The notes beneath the pieces are model-generated. The model searched no databases and had not been told where the DNA came from. It saw only the letters and a list, made by a program, of their open reading frames with translations. From Epiperipatus broadwayi (Eukaryota > Onychophora > Udeonychophora > Euonychophora > Peripatidae), in the NCBI GenBank assembly GCA_028023455.1, contig JAQFVV010000072.1, forward strand, positions 2,316,501 through 2,380,500: DNA of 64,000 bases. The letters are read 5' to 3'. The position numbers and the translations under genes are program-made. The first letter of the stretch is position 1. Every line of letters starts with the position of its first letter. Below, in pieces: positions 20,811 to 33,156 of this stretch.

Positions 20811-20950
20811 AAAATATGAATTTTTCTACAGTACAGGCTTTTCATATCTGCACTTCTATATGTAATATATAGGGGGTTTGAACGCCCTATATATTACATG
20901 TAGAAGTGCAGGTATGAAAAAAGCCGTACTGTAGAAAAATTCATATTTTC
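20811..20950. repeat. Near-perfect palindrome with about 65-bp arms
   Basis: Arms 20811-20874 and 20885-20950 are inverted copies with only a few differences around a 10-bp centre (GGTTTGAACG). The centre and the TATATATTACAT motif next to it resemble the outer edge of family C repeats, and a family C copy begins just downstream. Confidence 0.75.
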
Positions 20951-20969
20951 AAAATAGTGATTTAAGGTC

Positions 20970-21387
20970 TGCCCATCCCTCGTATATGTATGTAAATGGA
21001 TTATGTCTGTACATGAGGGTCAGAGTGACTTGTGGTCAACATGGATAGGATGAGAAGGTTGGCACTAATGTGGGCTTTGAGCATTCCATCTTCAGATTTT
21101 CAATAAAATGGACGCCTGAAGAGTTGTGGGGTGGAGTGGTTTGAAGCTTGTCCATTAAAGTATAAAGATTGGCTATCTTAATATAAGCTGAGCTTTGATT
21201 ATATATATGTGTGGAGATGATAATCTGGACCAACTGACAAATGCTGGTTTAGCACAAAATACATATATTGGTGATTATTTAGCAATGCGACATGTGTGTC
21301 ATCAAGTGTATCAGCGGTATGAGATAGCATGGTTGGTTGAGGGTCATATGAAAGTCTGAGTTCAAAGCCCCTACATATTACAATAAC
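20970..21387 (+). mobile_element. Family C retrozyme-like single copy
   Basis: This is colinear with the right halves of the two family C palindromes: the CATGAGGGTCAGA block near 21012, the CTGTCCATTAAAG-like block near 21148, a ribozyme relic at 21222-21276, and the CATATGAAAGTCTGAGTTC outer edge near 21347. Confidence 0.7.
21222..21276 (+). ncRNA. Hammerhead relic, family C
   Basis: The core reads CTGACAA and the GAAA element has become CAAA. Stem I strands AATC/GATT and CCAA/TTGG remain. Inactive. Confidence 0.5.
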
Positions 21388-22342
21388 TAGCAATAATTTG
21401 AAAGATATTTTTTCGATATACTCTTTTAATCCACATTAAGTTAATAATATAATACATATCTTAATAGTAAAGTTTAGCAACTTATATGCATGTATATATT
21501 TTCCAAATCACTTTAGCACTTTATATACATATATCAAATGTGATCTCTTTACATAGTGGACTCTTAATCCATTGTTTCTCAAGATACCAGCGATGATAAA
21601 TAATAGATACAAAAACATAATAATGAAAACAATAAAAAATTATAGATGAAGACAAATCAATGCTTTTTATTCACTAAAATATGTGTAAATTACAATTCAC
21701 TTTATAAATCAAAACATTCCACATCTATTATTTGCAAGAAATGTGTATGTATGTGTATGTATATTTTTAATAAAATAGCCATTAAAGTCTATAGGCTTAA
21801 AAATAAATTAACCCAATATTTTTTCCTGATTTATTTTATTTTATATTTAAAAATCTTTTAAATAAAATATAAAAAAATTTAGTTTTGCTTTTTAAAGTTT
21901 AGTCTACCTGTAATTGATTCAATCATAGAAATTTAAACATTATCTGGGGGGGGGGGGGTCTACAATAAATTCGTAAAAATGAAAGAAACTTAAAATGAAA
22001 TTATACAAATATTAGAAAAAATCGTTAAAATTATTTTATATACTTTGTAATTTATTTAATTAAAAAACATCTAATAATGAAAAAACTAATTACATGAGTG
22101 CATATTAACAATATTTAATAATTAGCAAAATTATAATAATGAGCATTTATCATTTAATGATACGAAATAAACTTAATGTTTTGATTGGTTATAAAAAAAA
22201 ATTACAATTATTATTAGAATTTGTCTCATATAACCCAACTAAAAACTCACAAATATACAACCTTCCATAAATTAAATATTGTGGATGTGATAATATATAC
22301 ATTACTTGTATATCTTTTCAAATTAAATAGATTATTTATTTT
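21388..22342. other. AT-rich intergenic, nothing recognised
   Basis: No gene. It includes a G homopolymer of about a dozen bases near 21946 and simple AT repeats. Confidence 0.4.
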
Positions 22343-22439
22343 TTACGTGTCATAGCATCGGCCGGGAAGCGAACCCGCTCACTCGGGACAACTGCTTGTA
22401 AGGCAGTTGTGCTGACTTCTCGACCACCAATGCTTGACG
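22343..22439 (-). repeat. tRNA-Gly-derived SINE, minus strand
   Basis: Minus strand: AGCATTGGTGGTCGAGAAGT (5' tRNA-like), CTGCCTTACAAGCAG anticodon arm, GGGTTCGCTTCCCGGCCGATG T-arm and acceptor, then a TATGACACG tail. This is the same family as 31.7, 34.3, 36.1, 45.9 and 46.2 kb. Confidence 0.75.
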
Positions 22440-23949
22440 TATATATTTTTGACAGACTAAAAATAGTTTATTGCTATTTGGGTGGAAAGACGGGGAGGGG
22501 GCAAAAATAAAATAAAGATTTGAATTGTAGTTAATTTATGGGAAGATGAAAGAGAATGGTGAACATTAATTTTGGGGGTTTTGATATTGAAATGTCAGGA
22601 TAAATTGTACAGAGTAGAAAAAATATGAATGTAAAGGAGTAAAAGAGGTAGGGATTTAATTTTTATAATGAAAACGGAAATGTGAAAACAGGATAGTACC
22701 ATTAACAGGTATACATGACTTATGTACAGAAACTTTGGCTTCATTTAATGAGAAGCTATTTTACATCCCATAATGTTTCTATTTCATTCAGGGAGGGGGC
22801 TCTATACTTATCCAGTGGTTATTTTATCTTGACCAAGCTAATGACCTCAAACCAACTCAATTATAGATTTATATTGGACTGAAATTAATATAAAAACAAT
22901 ATAGTTATTAACTGTGAGTATCTGTGGTCTTGAATGATGACTTTATGACAGCTTGTAAATAACTTTTCAAAGTTGTTTAAAAAAATCCTCTTTTTAATTT
23001 TTTTTTTTTAAATCCACAATTCATTTTTACAATGAAAAAAAGGGATCCCTGTTTTCATTTATAATTTTAAACAAAAAATTTTTGAAGTATGATTTAGATT
23101 TCTGTGTCGATCCATACTATTGGTTGCAAGGGAACACACAAAATTGTCATTAATCTATAATTATGGCATCACAAGAAAGCTTAGTCATACCACAATTATT
23201 TTCTTTCCAAATTTTCTATAACTCCTTGAAAATATCACATGACCTCTAATGTAAAAAGCAACACATAGAGGATTCAACATAAAAATAAAACAATAAAATC
23301 TTTGCGTATGGTGCTTTATATTTGTTGATTCCTGATCGCTATGCTGTTTTATCAATGCACTAAACTTCCTTCAAATCTCTTACCCTTAATATCTCTATCT
23401 ATTCTTTCTTTTCAATTCCTTTTTGAATAACCTCTTTTTTTTTCTTTCCCAGTGGTGTTCAATTTAATATTTGCATTGATAATCATTCCTGAGACCATCT
23501 CTATACTTATCTACACCAATCCGCTAATCTTGCTCTGACTTTACTTACTTTAAGGTCTTCTATGTCCATTATTTCTTTAAGTCTCTTATTGCTCACCTAA
23601 TTTCTCCTGAATTTCTTACAGATCATCATCAGTACTCAAGTTTGATAGCTGTTTGTCTCTACAAATACCAGCAATCTTACGTTCGAAAAGATTTATTACT
23701 GAAAAACAATTACAAAAGACAAAATATTGGACCACATATATTTATAAGAAGTTTTTTCAATTGTAAATGACAAGTATCTAAAGAGAAAAATAATCTTAAG
23801 AAGAGTAAAAACACAAGATGAGAGGAGAACTAATATCATGGCTATAATATGAAAATAAAAAAGGATGTGCACTTTAAAAAGAGACATGATGATAAATAAA
23901 TTTCTTATAACATTCTATTTTAAATATGTCAGTTCAAATTCGACAATTT
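22440..23949. other. Intergenic, one pyrimidine-rich block
   Basis: No gene recognised. The stretch 23380-23640 is pyrimidine-rich and could be a badly decayed minus-strand LINE, but I see no motif that proves it. Confidence 0.35.
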
Positions 23950-24066
23950 TACCCTGCGTGATTTGGCGCAGTGGTAAAGTGACAGATTCCAAAGGATTGC
24001 GTTAAATTGTGCCGCTTCCGGCACTTGGGCTTATTATAAACTCCTGACCAATAAAGTCACTGAATT
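23950..24066 (+). repeat. tRNA-derived SINE (GGCGCAG family)
   Basis: GATTTGGCGCAGTGGTAAAG resembles a tRNA box A, and a related 3' half ends in ATAAACTCCTGACCAATAAAG. It is related to the copies at 6.1 and 49.2 kb. Confidence 0.55.
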
Positions 24067-24469
24067 ATTTATTTAATATTATCATAATTTCCACCGAACA
24101 TGTATAAAGAACGGTATTTTGTGGGTTTTTTATTTAAAAAAAAGATTTCAACTGGCTTAAATTTGAATGCCTTTATAAATTATTTTACAGTAAAAGCAGA
24201 TGAGACAAAATCAAAAGTATGTAAAATATTTCAGTCAAAAGTAAACTTTACAGATCTAACAGATTCTTTGAAAGAAAAAAAATGGCATTTAAAATGAAAA
24301 AAAAATTAAATTATTTTGTCCAGTAATACGTTTTTTTGTAAGGACTTGACTTTTTTAAAAATATTATATCTATTTTAAAATGAAAACAAATATATCTGTT
24401 ACAAATACATTTGTAAATTTTAACATCACATAATCACCAATTCCTATACTTATACGAGCTGTTAAATTA
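24067..24469. other. AT-rich intergenic, nothing recognised
   Basis: A 65-codon plus frame (24100-24297) is low complexity and not recognised. Near 24420-24470 there is a short family A edge (ATCACATAATCACC). Confidence 0.35.
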
Positions 24470-26345
24470 GTAATGTGATGTATTGTGGCTTCTCCTTAAA
24501 CGAAGTCAAGAATATCTCAACAATTATACCCAGATAAACCTGTTAGCCAATTTATTTTCCATTCCCCACTCTAAATTTTCCCATATTCTGCTCAATTTCC
24601 ACAACATAATCTTTGTCAACTCTATAACCTTTATATCTAAATCCCCTTTATCTTTTCCCAAAACCAGCATAACAACCAATAATTCACTTTCTGTATAATC
24701 ACTTTTTTCATATTAATTCTGCCATAACTTCATTATATGTACCCTTTCTATTTTCAAGCGTTTACATTCAATTAACAAATGCCTAATATTTTCTATTCCT
24801 TCCTTACATAATTTACAAAATAAATCACCCATTTTTTTCCATTTACATGTATATTCTCTTGTAACTAAAGATCCCGTTCGAGCCTTAAAATAATAAATTA
24901 CTTTCCTTACTATTATTATATATTAACTCATACCTAATATTCTGTTTATATATTTCTCCATCTCTCTAATTCCCTATTCCTTATTAATAAATCTATTCTT
25001 TTATCCCATTCCTTACTACTACAATACTCAACAATCCTCTTAACACAATCATCCCATCTTTTGTACAAATATACTGATATAAATTCTTTATCCAAATCTT
25101 TTGCATACCGCATTACCTTTCTCACCCATCTTGTTACCTGCCCTTTACTCATAACCCAATTAAATACTATTGTGGCTATTCTTTTATTATCCATAAACTG
25201 CAATCTACCAAACATTTTCATTTTACTTTTTGCATCTCTCCTATGAAAACTTGACCATCCCATTTCTCCTTGAATTGCCTCCCTTGCTGTCCATACTTCT
25301 GCATCCAATGCATGTCTTCCTACTTCCCTTTGAACTTTTTCTAAGTAATTTAATACCTCTTTACTAACATATAATGTATCATTACCATATGTTAACCCTG
25401 CTACTGCAACTCCTTTCCATATAATTCTAACTACATCATATTTATTATATGAAAACACTGTTAATTTCTTTATTAATCCCTTTCTTTTCTTTGCTTCATT
25501 TTTTCATCCAAATAATTTTTCTCATTACTTAAAATAATTCCCAAATAACTATATCTATTTACCACATTTAACATAATATCTCCCAATAAAAATTCTACAT
25601 CTTCTCTTTCCTCAGTATTAACCACCATTATATTTGATTTTTCTTCACTAAATTTAATCCCTATCTCTTTACCCACCCTTGCACATGTCCTCAGCATAAC
25701 TTCCATATCTTCTCTTCTTTCTGCACACAAAAATATATCATCCGCAAAAAAAAAGACCTGACAAAATATATATTCCCTTACCTATTAATGTTATCTCTAT
25801 CCCTCTTCCTAATCTTTCTATTGCTCTTTCCATTTCACTCAAATACAACACAAACAGAATATGTGACATAGGACATCCTTGCCTTAGTCCCACCCCATTT
25901 TTAACTTTAACTGATTCTATATTCCCTAGTTGATAAATATACTAATTATTTTCATATAATTTCTTAATAATATCTATTAAAGCTTCATCCATTCCCAAAT
26001 TTGCTAAACTTATCCATAATCTTATTTCTATTTACTCTATCATATGCCTTCTCTACACCTATAAAACTCATATATAACTGTTTACCTGAATTCCTACTCA
26101 TATCCATAAGTTGTGTAACTATACATACGCCTATCTAATCTAAAACCTCCTTGCATTTTCCCCACTACATTATTCCCTTCTATCCATTTTACAACTCTTC
26201 TAGCCAACATATGCGAAAAAAACTTTATATAAAACTGATGTTACCGCTATTGGTCTATAATTATTCAACTTTCTATGATCCTTACGCTTTCCTTTAAATA
26301 ATAAACTTACTCTTGTATTACTCTAACTACTTGGGAAAACTTGTA
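24470..26345 (-). pseudogene. Jockey-group LINE, 5'-truncated copy
   Basis: The minus strand is colinear with the 3' half of the longer LINE at 37.2-41.8 kb, about 85-90% alike by eye. Frames at 24946-25458 and 25473-25730 code the region after the catalytic loop (AERREDMEVML, KSNIMVVN, YSYLGIIL, then the C-terminal GWSSFHRRDAKSKMK segment). The FADD loop near 25740 is broken by extra A residues. Homology to the longer copy ends near 26345, where a SINE begins. There is no chance of a full product. Confidence 0.85.
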
Positions 26346-26374
26346 TTTTTATGTAGGACTATTTCCATCAGCTG

Positions 26375-26640
26375 AGTATTGAATGTCTTTAGCTAGCTCA
26401 GTTGGTTAGAGCGTTACCTTAAAATTCAATACTCAAGAATCTAAGGGTCCAGGTTAGAAACCCATGCTAGTTCTGTCACTGGTCAGGCCAGCAATACCTG
26501 AAGAAGAGGGGAGAATAATACCTCTCAAAACATTGTTCATATACTACTAACCAGTTGAATGTATTTGGGATATTTAAATAAAAGTTAAATTTTTCTAAAG
26601 ACATTCAATACTCATATTAGATGATGGAAATAATCCAATA
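26375..26640 (+). repeat. tRNA-derived SINE (AGCTCAGTTGG family)
   Basis: TAGCTCAGTTGGTTAGAGCG is a good tRNA box A. A diverged box-B block (GGTTAGAAACCC) and the CAGCAATACCTGAAGAAGAG tail follow, then an AT-rich 3' part that repeats the ATTCAATACT motif. This is the best preserved member of this family here. Only the 5' third folds like a tRNA, so it is not a functional tRNA gene. Confidence 0.65.
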
Positions 26641-26659
26641 TAAAAATACAACAAGAAGG

Positions 26660-27375
26660 TGTATACTTTATATTCTATCTAGTGCCTACTTACCCAATAT
26701 CTCCAGACTAGATTTGACCTTGTGGCTTATCAGTATAGTCTTGGATTAGAGAGCACTACACATAGATCTTAGAATCTAGTACAATCTTCCAGAAGCCACC
26801 TTTTACCAATTTAGTTAACAATAAAGCTATGAAAAACAGAATGTTTTCAATTCAGCCTCATTCACTTGTATAGTTCACATAGATCTGAACACAGTTCAGT
26901 ACCTATACAATTTGATGTCTTTGGTTTTTTAAAAACTACAGTCATAACTATCCTATTGGCAAGATTGATATAAATGCACTAAAACATCATATGATCACCA
27001 ATTCCTATGCTTATACAAGATGTTAAAACAGTGGCAAACTCTCCATACAGCAGTGTCACCCAGTGCAAGTCTTATTAGTCAATGGATGGAAGGTTTATGC
27101 ATAAAATCCCCCTCTACTGCCTATTCATCCAATAGCCTCAAAATAATCTCTAGCTTGGGGATTTAATCAGTGACGAGCCTTGGATATGAGAGCACTATAT
27201 CTATATCTTTGAATTTAATGCAACTCTCTAGAAGCCACCATTTACCTATTTAGTTAACCATAAAGCTACGAGTCCATGATGAAAACATGATGCTTTGAAT
27301 CCAAGCTCATTAGCCTGTATAGTCATATAGATCTGATCCCAGTTTAGTATCTATATATTTTGTTGACTTTGTTTT
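26660..27375 (-). mobile_element. Family A retrozyme-like tandem, old copy
   Basis: Two diverged tandem units lie on the minus strand: the TCTAGTGCCTAC-type block occurs near 26678 and 27111, about 433 bp apart. Ribozyme remnants lie at about 26693-26746 and 27128-27185 but have lost the CTGATGA core or GAAA. Divergence indicates an old insertion. Confidence 0.65.
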
Positions 27376-29279
27376 ATATATTGTACCATTTATTCATATA
27401 TGGCACAAATACATTGGCATAGGGTAATATTGAAAAGCTAAAAAGTAAAAGTTAAATATCATTCAAAACATGCAATTTAGTTTGTTGTTTTTTTTTTGTT
27501 AGTAGAATTTATTTTTGATACATGCAATGAAAGTTATTTGTGTTGATATTATCTATTTAATTTAGTTAAAGTTAAAATTGGAAAGAATGTAAGTGCCTAC
27601 AGATTGTTTATCCAGATAAATAAAAAAAAGACATTATGCTAATTAAAGATGGCAGAAATATTTTATAAAAAAGAGACTTTGTAACTAAAAAATACTAATT
27701 GTACAAGATTACAAAACTTGCCTTATGATAAAACAAATGATAAGGATATACACGCACAGAAATCTGAAAACTGGTCGAGACTATAAAAAGAAAAAAATAG
27801 CTTCAAGCAAGGTCTTGTCTTGTCTGTATTTGCTTCTTAATTTACGATGTGCGTCATGGCAACAGTTAGCGAGTCTACATACTCTGGCACCCTCTTAAAG
27901 AAATTAAAACTAACTCTGCCAGCAAATCATAATAATAAATAAAATATTAGGTCAGTTACTCATGAAATATAATTATGTTCTTGAAATGTCCAAATTCTTA
28001 CATGAACGGAATATTCGTTTTCTATAGTTTGATTAACTTGCACTTTCTAGTGCGTAAAATAGAAGGCCTAAAACCTGACAAAAACATTACAATATATATA
28101 TGAATAGTTTGCTACTATTTTCAAATTTTCTCAGCGCATGAACTGAAAGTAGCTTAAGTCCTGCTCATTTGCAAGAATATCGTTTATCAATGTAATGTAC
28201 TTGCAATTTGTCCCCAATAAATATGAATACGTACAAATTAATTTAATATACACAGAGGCAAACTCATGTAATGTTTGATAGTTCAATTTAATATACATAA
28301 GTAAATTCAATTTGTCCGATAGCAATATTAACAAGCTCTTGTTAGTGCACGGTTCACAAGCTATAGAATGAAGTGTAGCAGCAGTAACCAATGGTACGAG
28401 TTTTCCTGTTACAATTCCAAGAGAAAAACATAAAAAGACAAAATAATAATGATAATACACTGGAGATGAATTTTAAAATGACAACACAAATCAATCTATG
28501 AACAACAAATGGGTCCATCCATAGAACGTGCAAGTCCACTCTGTTTATTTGATATTTGCAATGCCGTTTTTTAACTTCGGTAGAATAGTTTTCTTCCTGA
28601 AATACTTCAACACAATGTTTAAATGCTGTTTAATATTAATGTGAAAGCAAAGAATCCACTTATTTTAATATATTTATATCCGCAGTCTGTGATAGGCTGC
28701 ATTATCATGGAGGAGCTGCTACAGCCAAAATATATGATCTTCCAGTGATAGTCACTACCTGACAGAGACTAATTCATGAACACAGCAGAGAAACCACATG
28801 GTTATTTCTTTTTTCACTTCGGTTGTCAAGGAGTACTCAATTAGGATTACCATAAACTCCTATCAATCCTGATTTTATTTGAAAAATTATTTTTTAATGA
28901 GTAGAAAGCAATAAACAAACAATGGAAATGAAGATATATTTGTGTTTCAGAGATAGGTTTGTGTAGTTATTGAAAACTTTTTTTTCTATTTGTTGCCTTT
29001 TCCTGTTTTTTTTTCCTGGATAGAGAATGAATATAATCATTTGTATAAACTGTGGTTAATGATGATGAAAAGATTATCAAACTGGTTGCTGTAAAAGTAA
29101 TCTATAGAATAAAAAGTATTACAAATGAATAGTATAAAAAAATAGTTTAATTAAACAAAAGAAGGTAAAGAAAGTATAATATTAATATTTCTGTAGTATA
29201 ATTTTCATTATCCCACTCTCATGCAAGGTAGGGATTGGTTTCTATCCACTTTTAACATCTTGTGCAAAGATGTAATCAT
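27376..29279. other. Intergenic, no gene recognised
   Basis: A 109-codon minus frame (28131-28460) begins with a hydrophobic stretch that could pass as a signal peptide, and a 61-codon frame overlaps it. Neither has a recognisable domain. Composition around 27800-28850 is a little less AT-rich than the surroundings. An unrecognised exon cannot be excluded. Confidence 0.3.
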
Positions 29280-29470
29280 AAACATATGACCAAAGACATG
29301 CGAAAAAAATCTACGATCCCTAAGATGCACATTTCATGCTGAACCAGCACTCATCAGTTGGCAGAGACACATATCTTCACCATTGTTCAATATATATATA
29401 TATGTGTGTGTGAATTACTGGATAATCTCTAGTCTAATGAATTACCAATGAAAATTATTAAAGTATATGT
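29280..29470 (-). repeat. Family B retrozyme-like fragment
   Basis: A ribozyme copy (29315-29366) is followed by a TA/TG-rich insert and a body block near 29408-29440 (GATAATCTCTAGTCTAATGA), which is in the opposite orientation. Confidence 0.55.
29315..29366 (-). ncRNA. Hammerhead ribozyme, family B, minus strand
   Basis: Minus strand: CTGATGA (29351-29357), stem II GTGCTG with CAGCAT (one G-U), GAAA, TGTGCA in the stem III position, and the ATC triplet. Inner CCAA now faces TTAG, and the outer stem I is poor. The core is intact but activity is doubtful. Confidence 0.55.
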
Positions 29471-29877
29471 ATCAAGGTGAAAGTACACAGGTTTGCTAAA
29501 AAATAGAAAGGTGGATAGGGGGAGTAATTTAAAAACAGAAAAAAACAATAAAGTGATTGTTATAATATTGATAAAGAAACAAGGTAAGGATAAGAGAAAG
29601 ATTGAACAAGAATTCTGAGTGGGATCTAATAGAAACTCAAACTTTTGTCTTTAGGTTATCCACATCTATATTTATATTTTTAAATATACACTAAAATTTT
29701 GCATATACATATTACTATGTAAATTTCAAGTAAATATTACATTTTATAGTGCTACAATAGCAATTACTCATTAATATTATTCATATATGAATTTATTTCC
29801 ATGTTTTTTCTGGAACTAATCAGGTATGAAGAACAAACATATTATATTAATCAAATACATTCTGCAATAGCAACATT
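29471..29877. other. AT-rich intergenic, nothing recognised
   Basis: No gene or repeat assigned. Confidence 0.4.
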
Positions 29878-30116
29878 AAAACAGGCAAAACTCTCCATAC
29901 AGGAGTGCCACTCAGTGCAAGCCAGGGTATAATCAATGGTTACCAGAAGGCTTGTGTATAAAATCCCTATCTAATGAAATATCCCTAGACTAGTTTGTGG
30001 CTTTCGTCAGTGAGGAGCCTTGGATCTGAGAACACTGCACCTAGATCTTAAGATCTAATGCAACAGTTATGAGAAAGCATAAGAAATGGTGATCATGTGA
30101 TGTTTAATGGTTCAAT
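29878..30116 (-). mobile_element. Family A retrozyme-like copy, internally deleted
   Basis: The left edge AAAACAGGCAAAACTCTCC and the ribozyme zone (29979-30025) are in minus orientation. The right end carries the AGAAATGGTGATCATGTGATG edge in plus orientation. The ribozyme lost the stem II 3' strand and GAAA by a short deletion. Confidence 0.65.
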
Positions 30117-31745
30117 GGCAACATTGTAGAAAACAATTTCGGCAAAATGCTATGGTGATACTGACCAAATACAAATTCTAAATGTCAATTTTGAAAAATG
30201 ATAATTTAACAAATATCACTGGTTATTGCAGAAAAATTAAAATTATCAAATAGAAACAATATATCTATCGCAGAAATGGTTTACGATTTTTTACAATTTA
30301 AAATATAAATTTCAGTTTTCATAAATTTAAATGTAATAATGATTATAGTAAAGCTTAATAAAGTAAGCTCAAAGATTTATAATAGTTATAAAAGCAAGAT
30401 ACTAGAATAAAGTAATTGTATAGTTTGTCGTTCAGAGGCTATAAAGCCAGACTCCAATCTGAGTCATTCATTCCAAAGTTCAACGCTGCCCTAAACCAAG
30501 CTCTAGAATCAATTATAATGATAGAATATGTAATGGAAAACAGTTCAGATGTTGCTTTACCATTATATTCTATTGTTTAATTACTTTCTTTCTTTTTTTA
30601 AATTAAAATTTTAAAATTATTTTGCTGAAGTGATATATGGTAACATAACAACCGCTAAATAATTTTAAGCAGACTAAATTTCGTTGTATGAATGACGTTT
30701 TTAAACAATTAATGTATCAAATTCATTAAAAGTTTTTAGCTTAAAGAGTGCAGTTGCAGAATGGTGGAAATTAATTATCAATATCAACATTATACTAATG
30801 GCAATACCGTGGTCACAGATTGTTCAGTATATGTCTCACACGTTGAACAAGTTAACATTTATTTCATTCCTATATTTTTTTTTTGACGATACAATGAAAA
30901 AATGGGTCTATTTTATATTAAACAATATTCACTGAAAATACCATCTTTTTATTAAAGACCTTCCCCACTCCCCTTCTTAGAAAGGTTTTGACTTATGCAT
31001 TTTAATGATGTACGTGTTCTTTTTTAAAATTTATGATGAAACTTGAAATATTGAAAGTATGATAAAAGAGTAGAAAGCATTAATCAATTGTTATCGCTTA
31101 GTTTTAGTACTCTGTAACGTTATTATTTCATTTGCCTTGGGCAGAGAACTCGCATACACACAAAATCTGAAACTATTAATTTGTAACAAATATATATATA
31201 ACAATAAATAAAACTTAAAAAAAAAAAAAAAGAAAGAGGGAGGGAGGGGAGATTGATAAAATTTTAAAAATGCTACGACTTGATGAAGAAAAAAAAACCT
31301 TAAATGTCAGTTTAAAATAAATTATTGCAATATGGATTTTTAAAAAACGAAAAATATTTTTAAAATGTAATGGATGCATATGGAAAGCCATTTTCTACCG
31401 GAAAGCATAATGGATTTTTTTTAACATTTAAAAATATTGAGCTACATTTGTGTTTTTTTAATTGACTCAAACTTAGTTCAGGATCCAAGTTGTGTAACTC
31501 AGTGTGTCACTTCCAAGATGCTCATCATGTGAATTCCTGAATAAAAAATTAATAAATGAAATGATTTTTTTATTTATAAGTATATGCTCTCAATAATTAT
31601 ATATATATAGAGAGGGGGGTGCATTAACTCAAACGGCCAGGATCCTTCAAAACATAAAATTTATTTCACATAGAATGGTGTTCTATGTTAGCACTCATAC
31701 ATAAATGCATATATATTTAAATACGTAATAAATATACAATGTTTG
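30117..31745. other. AT-rich intergenic, nothing recognised
   Basis: No gene or repeat recognised. Purine-rich GGGAGGGAGGGGAG near 31236 and simple A runs are the only notable tracts. Confidence 0.4.
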
Positions 31746-31850
31746 GTCAAGCGTTGGTGGTGGAGAGGTCAGCACAGCTGCCTTACAAGCAGTTGTACCG
31801 GGTTGGCGGGTTCGCTTCCAGGCCGATGCTATGACACGTGAAAAAAATAT
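31746..31850 (+). repeat. tRNA-Gly-derived SINE
   Basis: The tRNA-like body starts GCGTTGGTGGTGGAGAGG, has the anticodon arm CTGCCTTACAAGCAG, the T arm GGGTTCGCTTCCAGG, and an ATGCTATGACACG tail followed by A residues. Box A is mutated. Family length is about 105 bp. Confidence 0.75.
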
Positions 31851-32029
31851 ATATACAATGTTATTTTGTCATCAATACACAGCTAAGGGCTTAAATTATG
31901 ACTGAAATAATTCTTTACTATATTCCAAATGAGTTGTATTAAAAACAAAATACACTGCAATTATATACTTTCATTGATAAATATATTAAATAACTTCAAT
32001 ATTATCACATACTTTTTTAAACTCATATA
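31851..32029. other. AT-rich intergenic
   Basis: Nothing recognised. Confidence 0.4.
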
Positions 32030-32088
32030 AAGATACAATAAAAGCAAATGACCTCCAAATGTATTTCGTGCTGAACTAGCACTCATCA
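32030..32088 (-). ncRNA. Truncated hammerhead, family B, minus strand
   Basis: GAAA, stem II GTGCTAGTTCAGCAC and TGATGA are present on the minus strand (about 32049-32088). The copy stops before the 5' strand of stem I, giving way to TATGTGG. It faces a plus-strand family B body at 33365 across a DNA-transposon-like segment. Confidence 0.55.
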
Positions 32089-32630
32089 TATGTGGTAATA
32101 TTGAGGTTATTTAATATATTTATGGTAGTTACAGATAATTCAACCGATGACGTATTACACTTACCGATTTCCCTTCCGGTAGACATCGTCGATTTTTGCT
32201 TGACAATGTTGTCATGGCAACCAAGTGACTGGCATGATTAATACATCAGAGAGTCAATTTTTTTTTTTCACCCGCGAGATTTAAAATTCGTAGAGAGGTT
32301 TGGGAAATTTTTTGATTTTTCTATCTATTGTGATTTTGCTATCCACAGCATCACAGTTACTTTTTTGAGCTCTTAATTCGGGTAAAGGGTTTTATTTTGT
32401 TAATATTTCTACAATTCTCAAACTTACATTGAATTACGTTTAATGTGTAAATAATTTTCAATAATTTTTTAAAACAAATTTGCTATAGACAGAACGTTTT
32501 TAAAATTACCAAATGCATGTGATAACACGTTTTCTCCAAGGTCGCCATTAATGCCAGATTCACATTAATTCGGGTAAAGTGAAAGTGTTTTATTTGTTTA
32601 TTTTAAATTTACAAAATATTTTTGTTAATA

Positions 32631-32935
32631 TTTCTTACATTGAATTACGTTTAATGTGTAAATAATTTTCAATAATTTTTAAAACAATATACAGTACATT
32701 TTTAAAATTACCAAATGCATGTAAAAGTATATTTCTTACATTGAATTACGTTTAATGTGTAAATAATTTTCAATAATTTTTTAAAACAATATACAGTACA
32801 TTTTTAAAATTACCAAATGCATGTAAAAGTATATTTCTTACATTGAATTACGTTTAATGTGTAAATAATTATCAATAATTTTTTTAAAACAATATACAGT
32901 ACATTTTTAAAATTACCAAATGCATGTAAACGTGC
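32631..32935. repeat. Minisatellite, about 100-103-bp unit
   Basis: Three direct copies begin TTTCTTACATTGAATTACG at 32631, 32734 and 32834. They differ by a few bases and small indels. A more diverged partial copy precedes them near 32424. Confidence 0.85.
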
Positions 32936-33156
32936 ATGTACGCCGAGCCTACGGCTCGTAAAAAACATCGAAGCCCCCCCCCCCGCCAATTCCAGCGCTA
33001 CACGCTGGTTTTATAAATTATAATTTTTTTTTTTTTAAAATAGAACCTGTTTTATATATTTTTAACATGAATAATTATTATTATATTAATTACTTTTAAT
33101 TTCTAAATTATTTTGTCACATTTTTTAATTTTTGAATAGTTTTTACCACGTGACCT

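Noticed and set aside
23620-23640. CATCATCAGTACTC as a hammerhead core on the minus strand
   Set aside because: GAAA spacing and stem II do not fit; it is a simple trinucleotide repeat.
26390-26465. Functional tRNA gene from the good box A
   Set aside because: Box B is mutated, the middle is too long and does not fold, and the sequence continues into a SINE tail shared with other copies.
28131-28539. Minus frames with a possible signal peptide
   Set aside because: No domain, no splice context and no homologue recognised; AT-rich DNA produces such frames by chance. Kept only as a remark in the intergenic entry.
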